DNA from: Lampris incognitus
Lineage: Eukaryota; Chordata; Actinopteri; Lampriformes; Lampridae
NCBI RefSeq assembly: GCF_029633865.1
Contig: NC_079222.1
Coordinates: 35,223,987 to 35,287,986, forward strand
Direction: 5' to 3'
DNA: 64,000 nt
How positions within the stretch are numbered: the stretch's first letter is position 1; each line of letters opens with the position of its first letter. The notes beneath the pieces are model-generated. The model saw only the letters and a list, made by a program, of their open reading frames with translations, was not told where the DNA came from and ran no database searches. A program made the translations under genes and the position numbers. Below, piece after piece: positions 34,861 through 45,999 of the stretch.

Positions 34861-35559
34861 GGAAAAGAACCCAAACAAAACCAGCAGAAGTGAAGGAGTA
34901 ATTTCAACATGTAGGGTGAGGCCCATTGCACTGTTTCGATGATATCGCACACAACAGCAAATGATATGCACATGGTACTGATACTAACGACGGATGGGAC
35001 GCAGTTTCCGCCAACCCCTTGCTGTGCAACAGTAATTCTTCTTTGGAAAACAGCCTTAATGTCTACATCTGATGCTTCATTAGACAAAAACATGCGTGCG
35101 TTATCCTAGCTAGTTGTTTAGTCTGAAAGCCACGTCTGGCATCTGCATGATTCAAAGCGCACAGCCGTAAGGTCAGCAGGAGGACGGGTTTGTGAACACA
35201 GCCTTGTCATTTCCATGTTGGACTGATGGCCTCACCACTGCTGTGTAATCTTTGGCTGTCTGCCCCTGGCTGCCTTACAACTGTAGCCTTGTGAAGATTA
35301 GTCACCAAGTCCAACATCTTGTCTCAACAGTCAAGTGTAAACCTACTTCTGCTGTCTCGTCTACGTATCAGGGATGCGTGAGACATACGTTGGAGTTCAG
35401 GACTTTATCTCCACGCATCTGAAAAGTGTTGAAGTGAGCTCAACTTTTCCTCAAATAAAACTTTTCCTGTTGACTAATACGGATGATGGCGAGGTTCTGC
35501 TGCACACCAAGCTGCAGAACATTAGTGAAAGGTCATCTCTGGCAACGTGTGTCTTGTTG
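34861..35559. other. Unassigned spacer
   Basis: Nothing recognised. Confidence 0.35.
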
Positions 35560-35860
35560 CTCCACAAAAGTGTATGAAAAATGTCGCTTCTTCGAAAAGA
35601 GGTGGATTATCCTGGCCACCACAACTGCCAGACGTATACTATTGAGACAATGGAAAAAAGAATACCCCCTCCCTATGAAGAGTGGGCTACAACTATGGCT
35701 CAGCTGGCTAGCTATGAGAGGGCCCCATACTCTCTTTTGGACAAGATGGACCAATTTGAGCTTACCTGGGACCCATTTGTGGCTTGGTCAACAGGGACAT
35801 AGAGGTGGAATTGTGTGTTGAATGCTGTATATGGTATTGCTACTGAATTTTGAGGGGTAA
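35560..35860 (+). mobile_element. L1/Tx1-like LINE ORF2 C-terminal fragment
   Basis: One frame reads ATTTARRILLRQWKKEYP and the next, after a frameshift near 35650, reads PPPYEEWATTMAQLASYER and FELTWDPFVAW. These match the conserved C-terminal end of L1-type ORF2 (ILLxW, PPxxxW, W-x2-F). The rest of the element is absent. Confidence 0.65.
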
Positions 35861-35869
35861 TTTCGTTCA

Positions 35870-36090
35870 TTTATTTTAATTATTATTATTATTATCATTT
35901 TATAATAATAATAAGAAGAAGAAGAAGTAGAAGAAGAAGATGAAGATGAAGAATTGTTATTATCATAATTATAATTATTATTAATATTATTATGATTTTA
36001 TAATAATAATAATAATAATAAGAAGAAGAAGAAGAAGAAGAAAAATAATAATTATTATTATTATTGTTATTATTATTCCTTTTTTCTGTC
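35870..36090. repeat. (ATT)n and (AAG)n simple repeats
   Basis: ATT/AAT trinucleotides alternate with two AAG/GAA runs in this stretch, probably the tail of the LINE fragment. Confidence 0.85.
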
Positions 36091-37088
36091 CTGTATTCCT
36101 CTTTGAAAAGCGGTAATAAAATTGTTCATTGCAAAAAAAAATAAAATAAAATAAAATGAAATAAAAGGTTTCAGTTTAGGACCTAAAAATGTTGCTGTGC
36201 CCCTGCCTTCACTTACAGAAATATGTGGTCAGAGTTGAAACGCATGACCCAGTGTCACGGGTACGAACAACACTGGCGTCCAACATAAAGCTGTCCAAGT
36301 TCTCCTCTGGTAAAGTCATATTTACAGAAATATATGGGGGTCAAAGTCAAGTGTCCTCATCATTTGCTTTCATACTCATAGCAAAGTGCAAGGACCAGAT
36401 AGTTTTCTTCTCTTGATAATACTCTCGATATAAATACCCCAAACCTGTCATTATTTCACATTATCATTCACAACCGGTGCGGACGTTAATGTTTCCTTCT
36501 TGCAGCTGTTTAAACTTTCAAATGAGCAGAAAAAAAGATCAAGTGACCTTTGTCAATTCAATGATCAGCTTCCCATGTGAATCTGTCATGCGAACTTGTC
36601 CCAATTTAATCACTATTTGCAAGACCTTAATTGAAGTGAATGGACACCAGTGAGAGCAAACAATATCCTAGCACCGCTTCCCCAGTTCTTAACCCAGAGG
36701 GAATGGTTTTTGAGCTCAGGCTGCTTTTGTTGCTGCAAGATCTTGTGATGTAAACATGAAATAAGGAATGAAAAAGATGATGCAAGTGTCTTGTGTACGC
36801 GCAGCGTATCCGTGCATGGTGATGTAAGTGCAGTGATATAATGTTCAATAACTGAAGTAAACAGAATATTTTACTTTGTTCATGTCCAGAGTAAAGTCTC
36901 TTCTGAGAGACCATCCATGCCTTCCCTTGTGTCATGAAAAGAATGCCATGTTTTCTCGTAACTGGTTTTTATGGTTTTCAGGAAAGGAAAGCCGATAGCC
37001 CCAGAAAGATGTTTTCAGTTAGGAGTGTGGAGGAGGCAAGGCAAGGTAGATACAGACGTAGTTGAAGTTTACTTTGAAGAGCTAAGTG
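36091..37088. other. Unassigned spacer
   Basis: No gene recognised. A short open frame (36971 on) runs into the minisatellite and has no known match. Confidence 0.4.
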
Positions 37089-38385
37089 CAATCCTGCACC
37101 ACAGCACCTTCATGTCCAACTGCAGTCCTGCACCACAGCATCTTCATGTCCAACTGCAATCCTGCACCACAGCATCTTCATGTCTAACTGAAATCCTGCA
37201 TCACAGCATCTTCATGTCCAACTCCAATCCTGCATCATAGCACCTTCATGTCCAACTCCAATCCTGCACCAAAGCACCTTCATGTCCAACTGCAATCCAG
37301 TACCAAAGCATCTTCATGTCCAACTCCAATCCTGCATCACAGCATCTTCATGTCCAACTCCAATCCTGCATCACAGCATCTTCATGTCCAACTCAAATCC
37401 TGCATCACAGCACCTTCATGTTCAACTGCAATCCTGCACCACAGCATCTTCATGTCTAACTGAAATCCAGTACCACAGCACCTTCATGTCCAACTCCAAT
37501 CCTGCATCACAGCATCTTCATGTACAGCTCCAATCCTGCATCACAGCATCTTCATGTCCAGCTCCAATCCTGCATCACAGCATCTTCATGTCCAACTGCA
37601 ATCCTGCACCACAGCATCTTCATGTCCAACTCCAATCCTGCATCATAGCACCTTCATGTCCAGCTACAATCCAGCACCACAGCACCGTCATGTCCAACTG
37701 TAATCCTGCACCAGAGCACCATCATGTACAACTGCAATCCTGCATCACAGCACCTTCATGTCCAACTGCAGTCCTGCACCACAGCATCTTCATGTCCAGC
37801 TCCAATCCTGCATCACAGCATCTTCATGTCCAACTGCAATCCTGCACCATAGCATCTTCAAGTCCAACTGCAGTCCTGCACCATAGCACCTTCATGTCCA
37901 ACTCCAATCCTGCACCAAAGCATCTTCATGTCCAACTGCAATCCAGTACCACAGCATCTTCATGTCCAACTCCAATCCTGCATCATAGCACCTTCATGTC
38001 CAGCTACAATCCAGCACCACAGCACCGTCATGTCCAACTGTAATCCTGCACCAGAGCACCATCATGTACAACTGCAATCCTGCATCACAGCACCTTCATG
38101 TCCAACTGCAGTCCTGCACCACAGCATCTTCATGTCCAGCTGCAATCCAGCACCACAGCACCTTCATGTCCAACTGCAATCCAGTACCATAGCATCTTCA
38201 TGTCCAACTCCAATCCTGCATCATAGCATCTTCATGTCCAACTGCAGTCCTGCACCACAGCACCTTCATGCCCAGCTACAATCCAGCACCACAGCACCTT
38301 CATGTCCAACTGTAAGCTGCACCACAGCACCTTCATGTAAAACTGCAATCCTGCACCACAGCACCTTCATGTCCAACTGAATTCC
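37089..38385. repeat. 34-bp minisatellite, about 38 units
   Basis: The unit is ATCCTGCACCACAGCA followed by CCTTCATGTCCAACTGCA (34 bases). Because 34 is not a multiple of three and no frame has a stop, long open frames arise (up to 253 codons). A block at 37627-37800 recurs almost identically at 37967-38140, exactly 340 bp or ten units away. Confidence 0.93.
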
Positions 38386-39824
38386 AGCAAACCAAGCATC
38401 CAAAGCTGCATTAATCAACACAACAATCCACAATAATACGTACTAACAAAAAAAGGCGTGTGAACTAAGCCAAAATAAAACAACACCATGGATTTTTTCA
38501 TGAAGGATTTCAATATTGCTGAGTTAAAAACTCAAATATCAAACCTAAATTTGGTACAAACAATCCATCCAAGCACAAGCAAAATTGCCATGCATGTTTT
38601 AATGAGGAATGCAAGGAACTATGCCATTCCAGTCCTTCTTCACCTTTGCCTATAACTACAAGCTAAACCTCAAAAGCAAATACACATGGGAGTATATGGT
38701 GAGCTATTTTCAGCAGAAGGTTCTACGTGAGCACAATAAATAAATAAAAAGCAGTGAAAAACAATGCTAATATACCAACAATTTAAATTCCCAAATTCTG
38801 AATAAAAGAAAAGAAATTGATCTAATATTTAAAGTCAGTTTCATGTTAATGATGATGTGTTGTTGCAGCAGAAAACTAGGAATAAGGCATTACTTTCTAC
38901 CTTCAGTGGCTTATTGTATTTTATTTCAGTCAATTTATTTTTTTTCACAGTAAAGATGATATGAGTCATGTTAGTCTGTTTTTGTTGCGACTGTGTTATT
39001 GATTGTATCAGCAAAATGTCCGTCTGGGTGTCTTTTGCTTGGGGCTAAATGCCGTCCCTGCTAAACGCCTTCTTGGATTCGTACTGGGAATACCCTAAAA
39101 AAGCAGCGCCTTTAAACTCCAAACATAACTGTATTACTATCTGCTGCAAAAATGGATTGATGTCATCTATATAGAACTAACTTTAGGGTTTTAATTTGTT
39201 GCTTTTTCAAAACTTGTGTGGATACTTGTTTGCTCCTACATCGTAATATCTCGCTTGTCTTTTTATCAGTTCACCAGATGACGGGTTTTCTTTACTCACT
39301 ATGAGATTTACTATATGTGCTTACAAATCATCTCCCCTAGACGAAGACCCAAATGCCCTGCTCTACTTGTTCAAATATATGTTTTGGGACGACTACACTT
39401 TGCCTGGGTAAAGATCAAAGAGTAAAGGGCCTTTACTATTCAGGCCGCAAGGTCTCAGGATAGCCAAGGTACCAAGACTTAAAAGTCCATGACACCATAA
39501 ATCACTTTTTAAAGCACTGTTCTGCAAAAAGGCCCGGCCCTCAGTCAAGCCAAATTCCATTTTCAGGGGCAGTCAAATCTCTAATACTATATTGCTTTGC
39601 AGGTCCAGAGTCGACATACGCACCATGCAAAATGTCATCATTTCTACCACCTTCTGACTAAGTCTTTAGGTGAATGTGTCTGTGTATCATTTACATTTTA
39701 CAAAGTTGTCTTTTCTGAATAGGTTTCGACAAATAAAGTCATTAAAAAATTAAATTAATAATGTGTTGTATGTGAGTCTAAGAAACCCCTCCAGTCACAT
39801 AACTGTCAATCACAAGAAAGGCGG
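38386..39824. other. Unassigned spacer
   Basis: AT-rich. Nothing recognised. Confidence 0.4.
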
Positions 39825-39970
39825 AAGTTAGCAAGAATTAGCAAGAGTTAGCAAGTGTTAGTAAGAATTAGCAAGAGTTAGCAAGTGTTAGCAAGCGTTA
39901 GTAAGAATTAGCAAGAGTTAGCAAGAGTTAGCAAGAGTTAGTAAGAATTAGTAAGAGTTAGCAAGTTAGT
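39825..39970. repeat. (AGAGTTAGCA)n minisatellite
   Basis: Ten-base units of the form GTTAGCAAGA, with GAATTAGCAA and GTGTTAGTAA variants, repeat about 14 times. Confidence 0.85.
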
Positions 39971-40045
39971 CAAGAGAAGTTACGTGAAAAACTGAAAATT
40001 ATGTGAAAAACTTAAAAAGTGCCACTTAGCAGATTTAAAATACCT

Positions 40046-40393
40046 AAAATGTAAAGACAAAAAAAACCAGACAAGTGAAGATGATAAGAGTTTCATTGGG
40101 AGTGACGAAGAAGGACAGGATTAGGAACAAGTATATTAGAGGGACCGGTTTGGAGACAAAGCAAGACAGGCAAGATTGAGATGGTTTGGACATGTGTGGA
40201 GGGGAGATGCTGGGTATGTTGGGAGAAGGATGCTGAATATGGAGCTGCCAGGGAAGAGGAGAAGAGGAAGGCCAAAGAGGAGGTTTATGGATGTGGTGAG
40301 AGAGGACATGCAGGTGGCTGGTGTGACAGAGGAAGATGCAGGAAGAAATGGAAATGGATGATACGCTGTGTTGACCCCTAAGGGAACAACTGA

Positions 40394-40423
<30 letters not shown>
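40046..40423 (+). mobile_element. RTE-like LINE, 5'-truncated copy
   Basis: Encodes the typical RTE C-terminal tail (RWFGHVWRGDAGYVGRRML, then GKRRRGRPKRRFMDVVRED) and ends in a (TAG)n tail. It is bounded by the direct repeat TAGCAGATTTAAAATACCT (40027-40045) and TAGCAGATGTAAAATACCT (40424-40442), a 19-bp target duplication with one mismatch. The same family lies on the minus strand at 53470-54831. Confidence 0.9.
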
Positions 40424-40426
<3 letters not shown>

Positions 40427-40456
40427 CAGATGTAAAATACCTGAGCTGCTCAGGTG

Positions 40457-40478
40457 CCCTAACCCTAACCCTAAACCA
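40457..40478. repeat. Short interstitial telomere-like repeat
   Basis: About three and a half CCCTAA units. Too short to mean more than a chance or repair-derived array. Confidence 0.7.
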
Positions 40479-41614
40479 CTGATTCCAACTCTTTATCAAG
40501 TTGCCCTCACCCATATAGTGTTGCAGATATTTCCTAACGTTTACACACTATTACAAGAGCTTTGTCCCCGGGATCAATGTTTGGCTGTCCACCTCGACCA
40601 TGTGGCTGCAAAACTTGCTGGACCAAAGGCAAGGAGGTGCTCCAGTACTAAGTCCTTGGGGAATGTATGAATGGAGGACTGTGAGCAGAGCTTCTGTGAA
40701 CTCAGGACGTGGCTGGTAAGAACCTCGGTGTTGGCCTATGGGGATTTCAAGCACTTGGAGGTGGATGCAAGTAGGGCTTAGCAATATTAAAATCTATCAT
40801 TTGTCATTGTTTATGGAATTGTATCAGGATAAAAGTTGGATATGGAGAATCCGTCTACATTTTGATCTGAAATATTGATCTGAATATTTGAAAACTACTT
40901 CTGGCTTGATATTATACTTTACCAAACAGTTGATGTGTGATGGATTTCAGTTGGATCTTTATACATAGCATTTTTGCATATACAGTATCAGCAGATATTG
41001 TGATATATATATATATATATATGGATATCATGTACAATTCCCTTTGATTGTCGTGACAATATTTTCCATATTGCGCAGCAGATGCAAGGTAAGAGAAGAG
41101 CTTTTGCTAGTTGACATGATTGCAGAGAATAGGGGACCCAAGCATAGGAAGAAAGAAAAAAAACAGGAGACAAGAGCAGAAATAACCGGTCTTTACTCAG
41201 ATTTTTTTAAAAAAAAAGAAAGAAAAAAGAGCAAGCTACTAAGGGCAAACTAAGAGACTGTAAAACACTAAGACAAAGGTGCACAGAGTAACCTAATCAA
41301 CAAGTGGAAAATAATGAACACAATCAGGAAGTAAAAATGAATGAAGGGGGACCTCTAGAGGCAGCTAGTTAGCATGAGCAGGGACTGTTAACGCTGGTGC
41401 GTCACCCACAGCCATGTCTGACTACGCCTCCCTGAAATCTGCTCCTTGCCACGAAAAGGTTCCCTGATTATTCCTTTGCGTTTCATTTTGAATGAAACAG
41501 ATCTTGTCGTCACATTGACACATTGCATTACGTGATTTGGGAAGTTGTAGATACGTTGGGTGCCTGCCCACCGAGCTGGGACCTGTGCCCGAGCCCAGTT
41601 TGGTGCTGCGCAGA
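40479..41614. other. Unassigned spacer
   Basis: Nothing recognised apart from an (AT)n run at about 41004-41023. Confidence 0.4.
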
Positions 41615-41616
41615 TA

Positions 41617-42239
41617 CAGGTAGTCCCCGGGTTACGAACGCTCGTACTTATGAGGGGGGGGGGGATCGAGTTACATACAATGGTTCGTCCTAACGAACGG
41701 ACGGACTATTTTAAGTCGGGTCACGTAAACATTGTTGCGTGCGTTGTGTTTTGACTTAAATGTTTCGTGTGTTTGCCCTCGTAACCATGGCTTCAAAGCG
41801 TAAATCCGACGGCGATGCACCGAAGAAAGGGAAAACCGTCACGACTGAAACGAAAGTGGAAATAGTAAAGCGTTCAGAGAGAGGTGAAACGCTCGCACCG
41901 TTTCTTCTTCTTCACTTACCCGGTGAGGCCGGGAGGCGAGCCCCGAACTGGCTCTCGTCTCTGGCGTCCCCGCCGTCTGACGCCATTTTGAAATGTAAGA
42001 AATGCTTTTAATACCTATACACACACTCGTTCTCTCAAGTATAAATACTGTGCTGTAGTTACATTTATTATTGTTACTGCATTATTATATTTATGACGTT
42101 TCAGGTAAAACATACTAAGTCAAGCGTTTGACTAATTGACACTCGGCGTGGACTGTACTTAACTGTTCTGACTTATATACAAATTCGACATAAGAACAGA
42201 CTCAGAGCCGGAACCCGTTCGTAACCCGGGGACTTCCTG
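41617..42239 (+). mobile_element. Tigger/pogo-like DNA transposon, internally deleted
   Basis: Terminal inverted repeats CAGGTAGTCCCCGGGTTACG (left) and CGTAACCCGGGGACTTCCTG (right) with a flanking TA at each side (41615-41616, 42240-42241), as Tc1/mariner-superfamily elements leave. Only the start of a transposase remains, so this is a short remnant. Confidence 0.88.
41790..42011 (+). pseudogene. Tigger-type transposase N-terminus
   Basis: From the ATG at 41790 the frame reads MASKRKSDGDAPKKGKTV and TETKVEIVKRSERGETL, the start of the first helix-turn-helix of pogo/Tigger (CENPB-like) transposases. After residue 40 or so the reading leaves the family and stops at 42011. The DDE domain is gone. 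Confidence 0.75.
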
Positions 42240-42241
42240 TA

Positions 42242-42684
42242 TCGCTGCACGCCACAGGAAATGATGGGTTCGAGGGTGCAAGGGCTGAGTTTTTGAGTAT
42301 GTACGCTTCTTATGGAGTTAAGGAGGAAGTTAGTTTGGGGCAGTGATGTTGTAGAAGGGGCAACACAGCCAGTTAGAGGTAATGTGGACATTAAATGGGA
42401 TAGCTACGTCATTTGATAAGATGATTAGCTCGTGTTTGGATGTGGTTAGGGGTAACAGCCATGTAGGTAGGTAGTAGTAGGTAGTAGGGTAGTGGGTAGT
42501 AGAAGTAGTATGAAAATAGGTATCTTGTACTTAATGTACAGACATATTCACAGGGTATACACTGTTACAGTAAAACTAAATGTAGTGAACTATAGTGCCT
42601 CCCACAGGTGTAACACCGAACTGCAGATCGGCAATATTTGCTTTTATCTAAGGAGGTTCAGGAAATAATCAAGTAACAAGCAGA
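42242..42684. other. Unassigned spacer with a GTAGTAG-rich tract
   Basis: A (GTAGTAG/GGTAGTA)n low-complexity run is at about 42458-42512. Otherwise nothing recognised. Confidence 0.45.
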
Positions 42685-43022
42685 AATCTAACTTTATTAC
42701 ATACTGCATGTTCTTGCCACACAATACATCAACGCTGAACATCAGAAATGATATGGCTCTGATTTCAAGGAGTAGAAATCACTCGACAAAATACCCTGTT
42801 TGGACAAAGGAGCGGTACAAAGTGCACGAATAAAGTTCGTTCAACTCAGCTGCATCACAAGACAGAACTGCTATTGAATTTCAGCAACACCGTGGGAGAG
42901 CGGCGTGACTAAAGCGTACATTCAAAAACCTGGGGAAGGTCTATTTTCAAGGAGATGCTTTAAAGAATATACTGAATTACCCCCACAGGTGATCACAGAA
43001 GTGACCCATGCATTATAATGGC

Positions 43023-43026
<4 letters not shown>

Positions 43027-43069
<43 letters not shown>
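43027..43069. repeat. (CA)n microsatellite
   Basis: About 21 CA dinucleotides. Confidence 0.93.
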
Positions 43070-43070
<1 letters not shown>

Positions 43071-43361
43071 GTAAATACTTCTATAAACACATTTGGCACC
43101 ATAGTTTAGCATAGAATACAAATGACAACCATTATAGTATAAGGATATATGGAGGTATTATTTGATTTTGGCTCGATAAAAGAATAGATGCTCGTTAATG
43201 GAGTTCTTCCACTGGTTTCATGCAGACATTTATTAACTGAAGAACAGAAACTCGCTCGGATGGCACGGCTTTCCCCGCATCAGCTGCTCTTTTTCTACAC
43301 GATGTCCTCAGCATATCTGGCAGAGGAGCTTCCGATATTCTGTCATTCTCATATCCGCCAG

Positions 43362-43363
<2 letters not shown>

Positions 43364-43398
<35 letters not shown>
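43364..43398. repeat. (GT)n microsatellite
   Basis: About 16 GT dinucleotides. An open frame through it is not a gene. Confidence 0.92.
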
Positions 43399-43401
<3 letters not shown>

Positions 43402-44390
43402 CCTCGCTTATTAGAAACACCGTGCTTCTCCACAAAGTTAAATACTGGTTACAGATCTTCTACTGTGTGCTATGGACAGAGGCAGTCATTATGAATAATG
43501 TAAAAAAAAAAAAGAAGCATAAATCAGTTGAATATGAACTGTGTAAATCCCTCAGGCCGAGAAAGTATGCTTGTCGAAACCCAACATACAAAAAGGATAT
43601 ATTCTGTAAGACACTAAATGATTTCTTACTTTACAAGGGCCTAGCGCCGGCCTGTTCAAACCATCTCGACAAACAAAAAGTTGGTTTATAGATATAGAAT
43701 TAATAAGGTATTTAGTAATACTATGTTTATTATAACGCTCGTGTATATTAACATCAGTTTATTGAATATCTCAACGTTATGATATGAAAGACACATATTT
43801 ATAAATTGCTATGAGTCTATATAGGCGCCCGCTTCCGTTCTGTTGGGACGGACGCAGAGCTCGATATAACATAATGTCTATACTTTGATTACTTATATTA
43901 TTCCAAACAAATACAAATAAACGCATCCACGGCTGGCTTACGGGGGAAACCAACCTGAACGTCCCTAGTGAATATGAATTGAAGCCTCCCATGCACAGAG
44001 AAGTTTCAATACAGGTAGAGACTGGTTTTAAAACAGGCCAGTGTGAACCCGAGCGCATGCATACCGAGTACATAGTGCAGCAATCTCTGGTGGACGTGTG
44101 CACAAAGTACAGAAACACCTCAGTTATTCACATATATATATACACAAAACCAGATTTTGCAAAGCACGTGAACGTTTGTAATGATTTCTGGTTCTTTGAC
44201 GCAAACCCAACAAATGATATCCATTTCAACGTCGACGCGTCAGCATGATTATCGGGGATCACATTATTAAATATCGGTCTAGAATAAATAATGGCAACAC
44301 GACCCGTGACCAACAACAATGTGTGACAGTCGTTTCTCTTCACTTCCTCTTATTTCAGCCTTTCATCCTCCTTAACTACACGTTCAACTC

Positions 44391-44392
<2 letters not shown>

Positions 44393-44454
<62 letters not shown>
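44393..44454. repeat. (AT)n microsatellite
   Basis: About 30 AT dinucleotides, perfectly palindromic. Confidence 0.93.
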
Positions 44455-44457
<3 letters not shown>

Positions 44458-45780
44458 CATCAACGTATATTTGATTCATACCGGTATTCTATCTAGGAGC
44501 AGCCGAGACAAGAATGCACTGTATATGGACATAAAACAAGGAACGAAACGATTCCTCTCACTGTATGGATTCTGCTTTAACGTCCATCTGTGGTGGGGCA
44601 CAGTACCATGTGTCGTGAAGTATGAGCTACTGAGCAGAATCTGGAGAAAACTTCAGCTGCGTGCATTTTTTTTTTTTGTCATGAGACAAAAAAAACCGCA
44701 CGTACATGACTCAGGCTTGACCTCTGCAAACTGCCCCGGACTCCCTGATAACTCTATTTTATCTTCCACAGATGTACCGAACCACCGATCAAAACCACCA
44801 ACCCCTAACACCGACACGTACGCGACACGAACTCTACACGTAAAACGCCCGGATCCGAAGACATGCAGGCAATGTCCACCATCACGGATGGCTAATTCAC
44901 TATCAACTTCCACAACAAAGAACCTTCGTCGAGCAAGCGCGAGGGGAGAACAAGGGGGCGGTCCCACGCCGATCAGGCCGATTAGCTCTAGCTGCATGCA
45001 CGTCGCGCGAAAAAAGGCAAAAGGAACGCCCCGTTATCTTATTCGTAACATAACTCCACGTTTGTCTATGCAAATTTAACCAACAACGGCATTGGAGAAA
45101 TGAACCGTATTTACAGGTCAAATGGGCAAGATAAGAGAAAGGAAATAGTCAAGCCACGCACTAACTCTACTGTAAGCAGTCTGCTGCCCTCCTGCGCCGA
45201 CACGAGCGAGATCCCATCCGTGAGCTGAACACTATCTACTATCTACAAATTAAGATTCTAGCGGCGACGGTCCACGTTCTCCGACACCACCGGTCATCTC
45301 CGAGCGGGCGGTGAAAAGACGCCGCTCTTTACGTCGCTCCTTGCGCTCCTACTCTAGCGCCGCGACTGAGGCCACGCTAACCGGTCGCTCAACTCTGCAC
45401 TGACCCGTGTTGCACCGGTGTCTGCGTTATTGGCTCTTTGAATCGACGCGCTGCGCTAAAGGGACGACTACCCCCTCTGGGGAAACTGTGTTTCGAGGCG
45501 ACGTAAACCTAAAAAAACGGTTGCGGCTACAATGCACGGCAAATCACAGAGACTCACTCCGGGAGAACAGCGGATTTGACAACGCCAGGGCCTCTTCCAC
45601 AACGAGCAAACCGGAGCCGCGTGCAGCATACGCTTGCAAGCACGGCTGTCTCCCGATAAACTGCAGGGGACGATAAGATGCCTCAACAGGGTTGTGAAGG
45701 GACCAAAACGGAGCCGAAACAGGACCTGAACGGTCGCCGAACTGCACAGTTGCCTAACCCCTCTACTGCTGCGTAGCTCT

Positions 45781-45999
45781 CTAAAGGCCTGTGAGATCCA
45801 CTATCGCCTTGATGAAGATGGTGTCATCGCGGATGTACGAGTTTTTGGAGTCGAGTTTGGAAAGCGGACAGAAGAGCGGGCAGCCGCTGGCGATGTTCAT
45901 CTCACTCACTGGCCTCTGGAAGGAGGAGGACGTGACGTCAGGCCGGAAAGCGTCAATGATGTGCTCCCTATTGCTCTGGTCCAGCAGCATCAGAGTCAC
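45781..45999 (-). CDS. traf2: traf2 exon 10 (MATH C-terminus and stop)
   Basis: 219 bases including the TAG at 45783-45781, residues 523-594. AFRPDVTSSSFQRP keeps the receptor-contact residues F540-R541-P542 and S546-S548. It ends IFIKAIVDLTGL, identical in type to other TRAF2 C-termini. Confidence 0.95.
   Translation of the reverse strand: MTLMLLDQSNREHIIDAFRPDVTSSSFQRPVSEMNIASGCPLFCPLSKLDSKNSYIRDDTIFIKAIVDLTGL

Larger units (their letters stand above)
42685..45780 (-). other. Possible traf2 3' UTR and flank
   Basis: Downstream of the traf2 stop on its strand, with no clear transposon other than microsatellites. Candidate AATAAA signals on the minus strand lie at about 43725, 43757 and 42690. 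The TTTATT at 42690 is followed by sequence that looks like a reversed mRNA end. Which signal is used cannot be decided here. The stretch 45180-45760 is CpG-rich, and open frames in it match nothing known to me. Confidence 0.35.

Noticed and set aside
34479-35093. 204-codon minus-strand ORF
   Set aside because: More than half is antisense SINE sequence, and similar peptides appear at every SINE copy.
37282-38043. 253-codon open reading frame as a protein gene
   Set aside because: It lies wholly within a 34-bp tandem array lacking stop triplets. All forward frames are open, and there is no splice or start context.
37089-38385. CRISPR array
   Set aside because: The units are contiguous with no unique spacers, and the sequence is eukaryotic.
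40457-40478. Ancient telomere fusion point
   Set aside because: Fewer than four telomeric units in one orientation is too little to support a fusion.
43188-43691. 167-codon plus-strand ORF
   Set aside because: It runs through a (GT)n repeat and poly-A-coded Lys, with no homology recognised.
44471-45079. 202-codon plus-strand ORF
   Set aside because: It starts beside an AT microsatellite, has no recognisable domain and lies antisense to the likely traf2 3' UTR.
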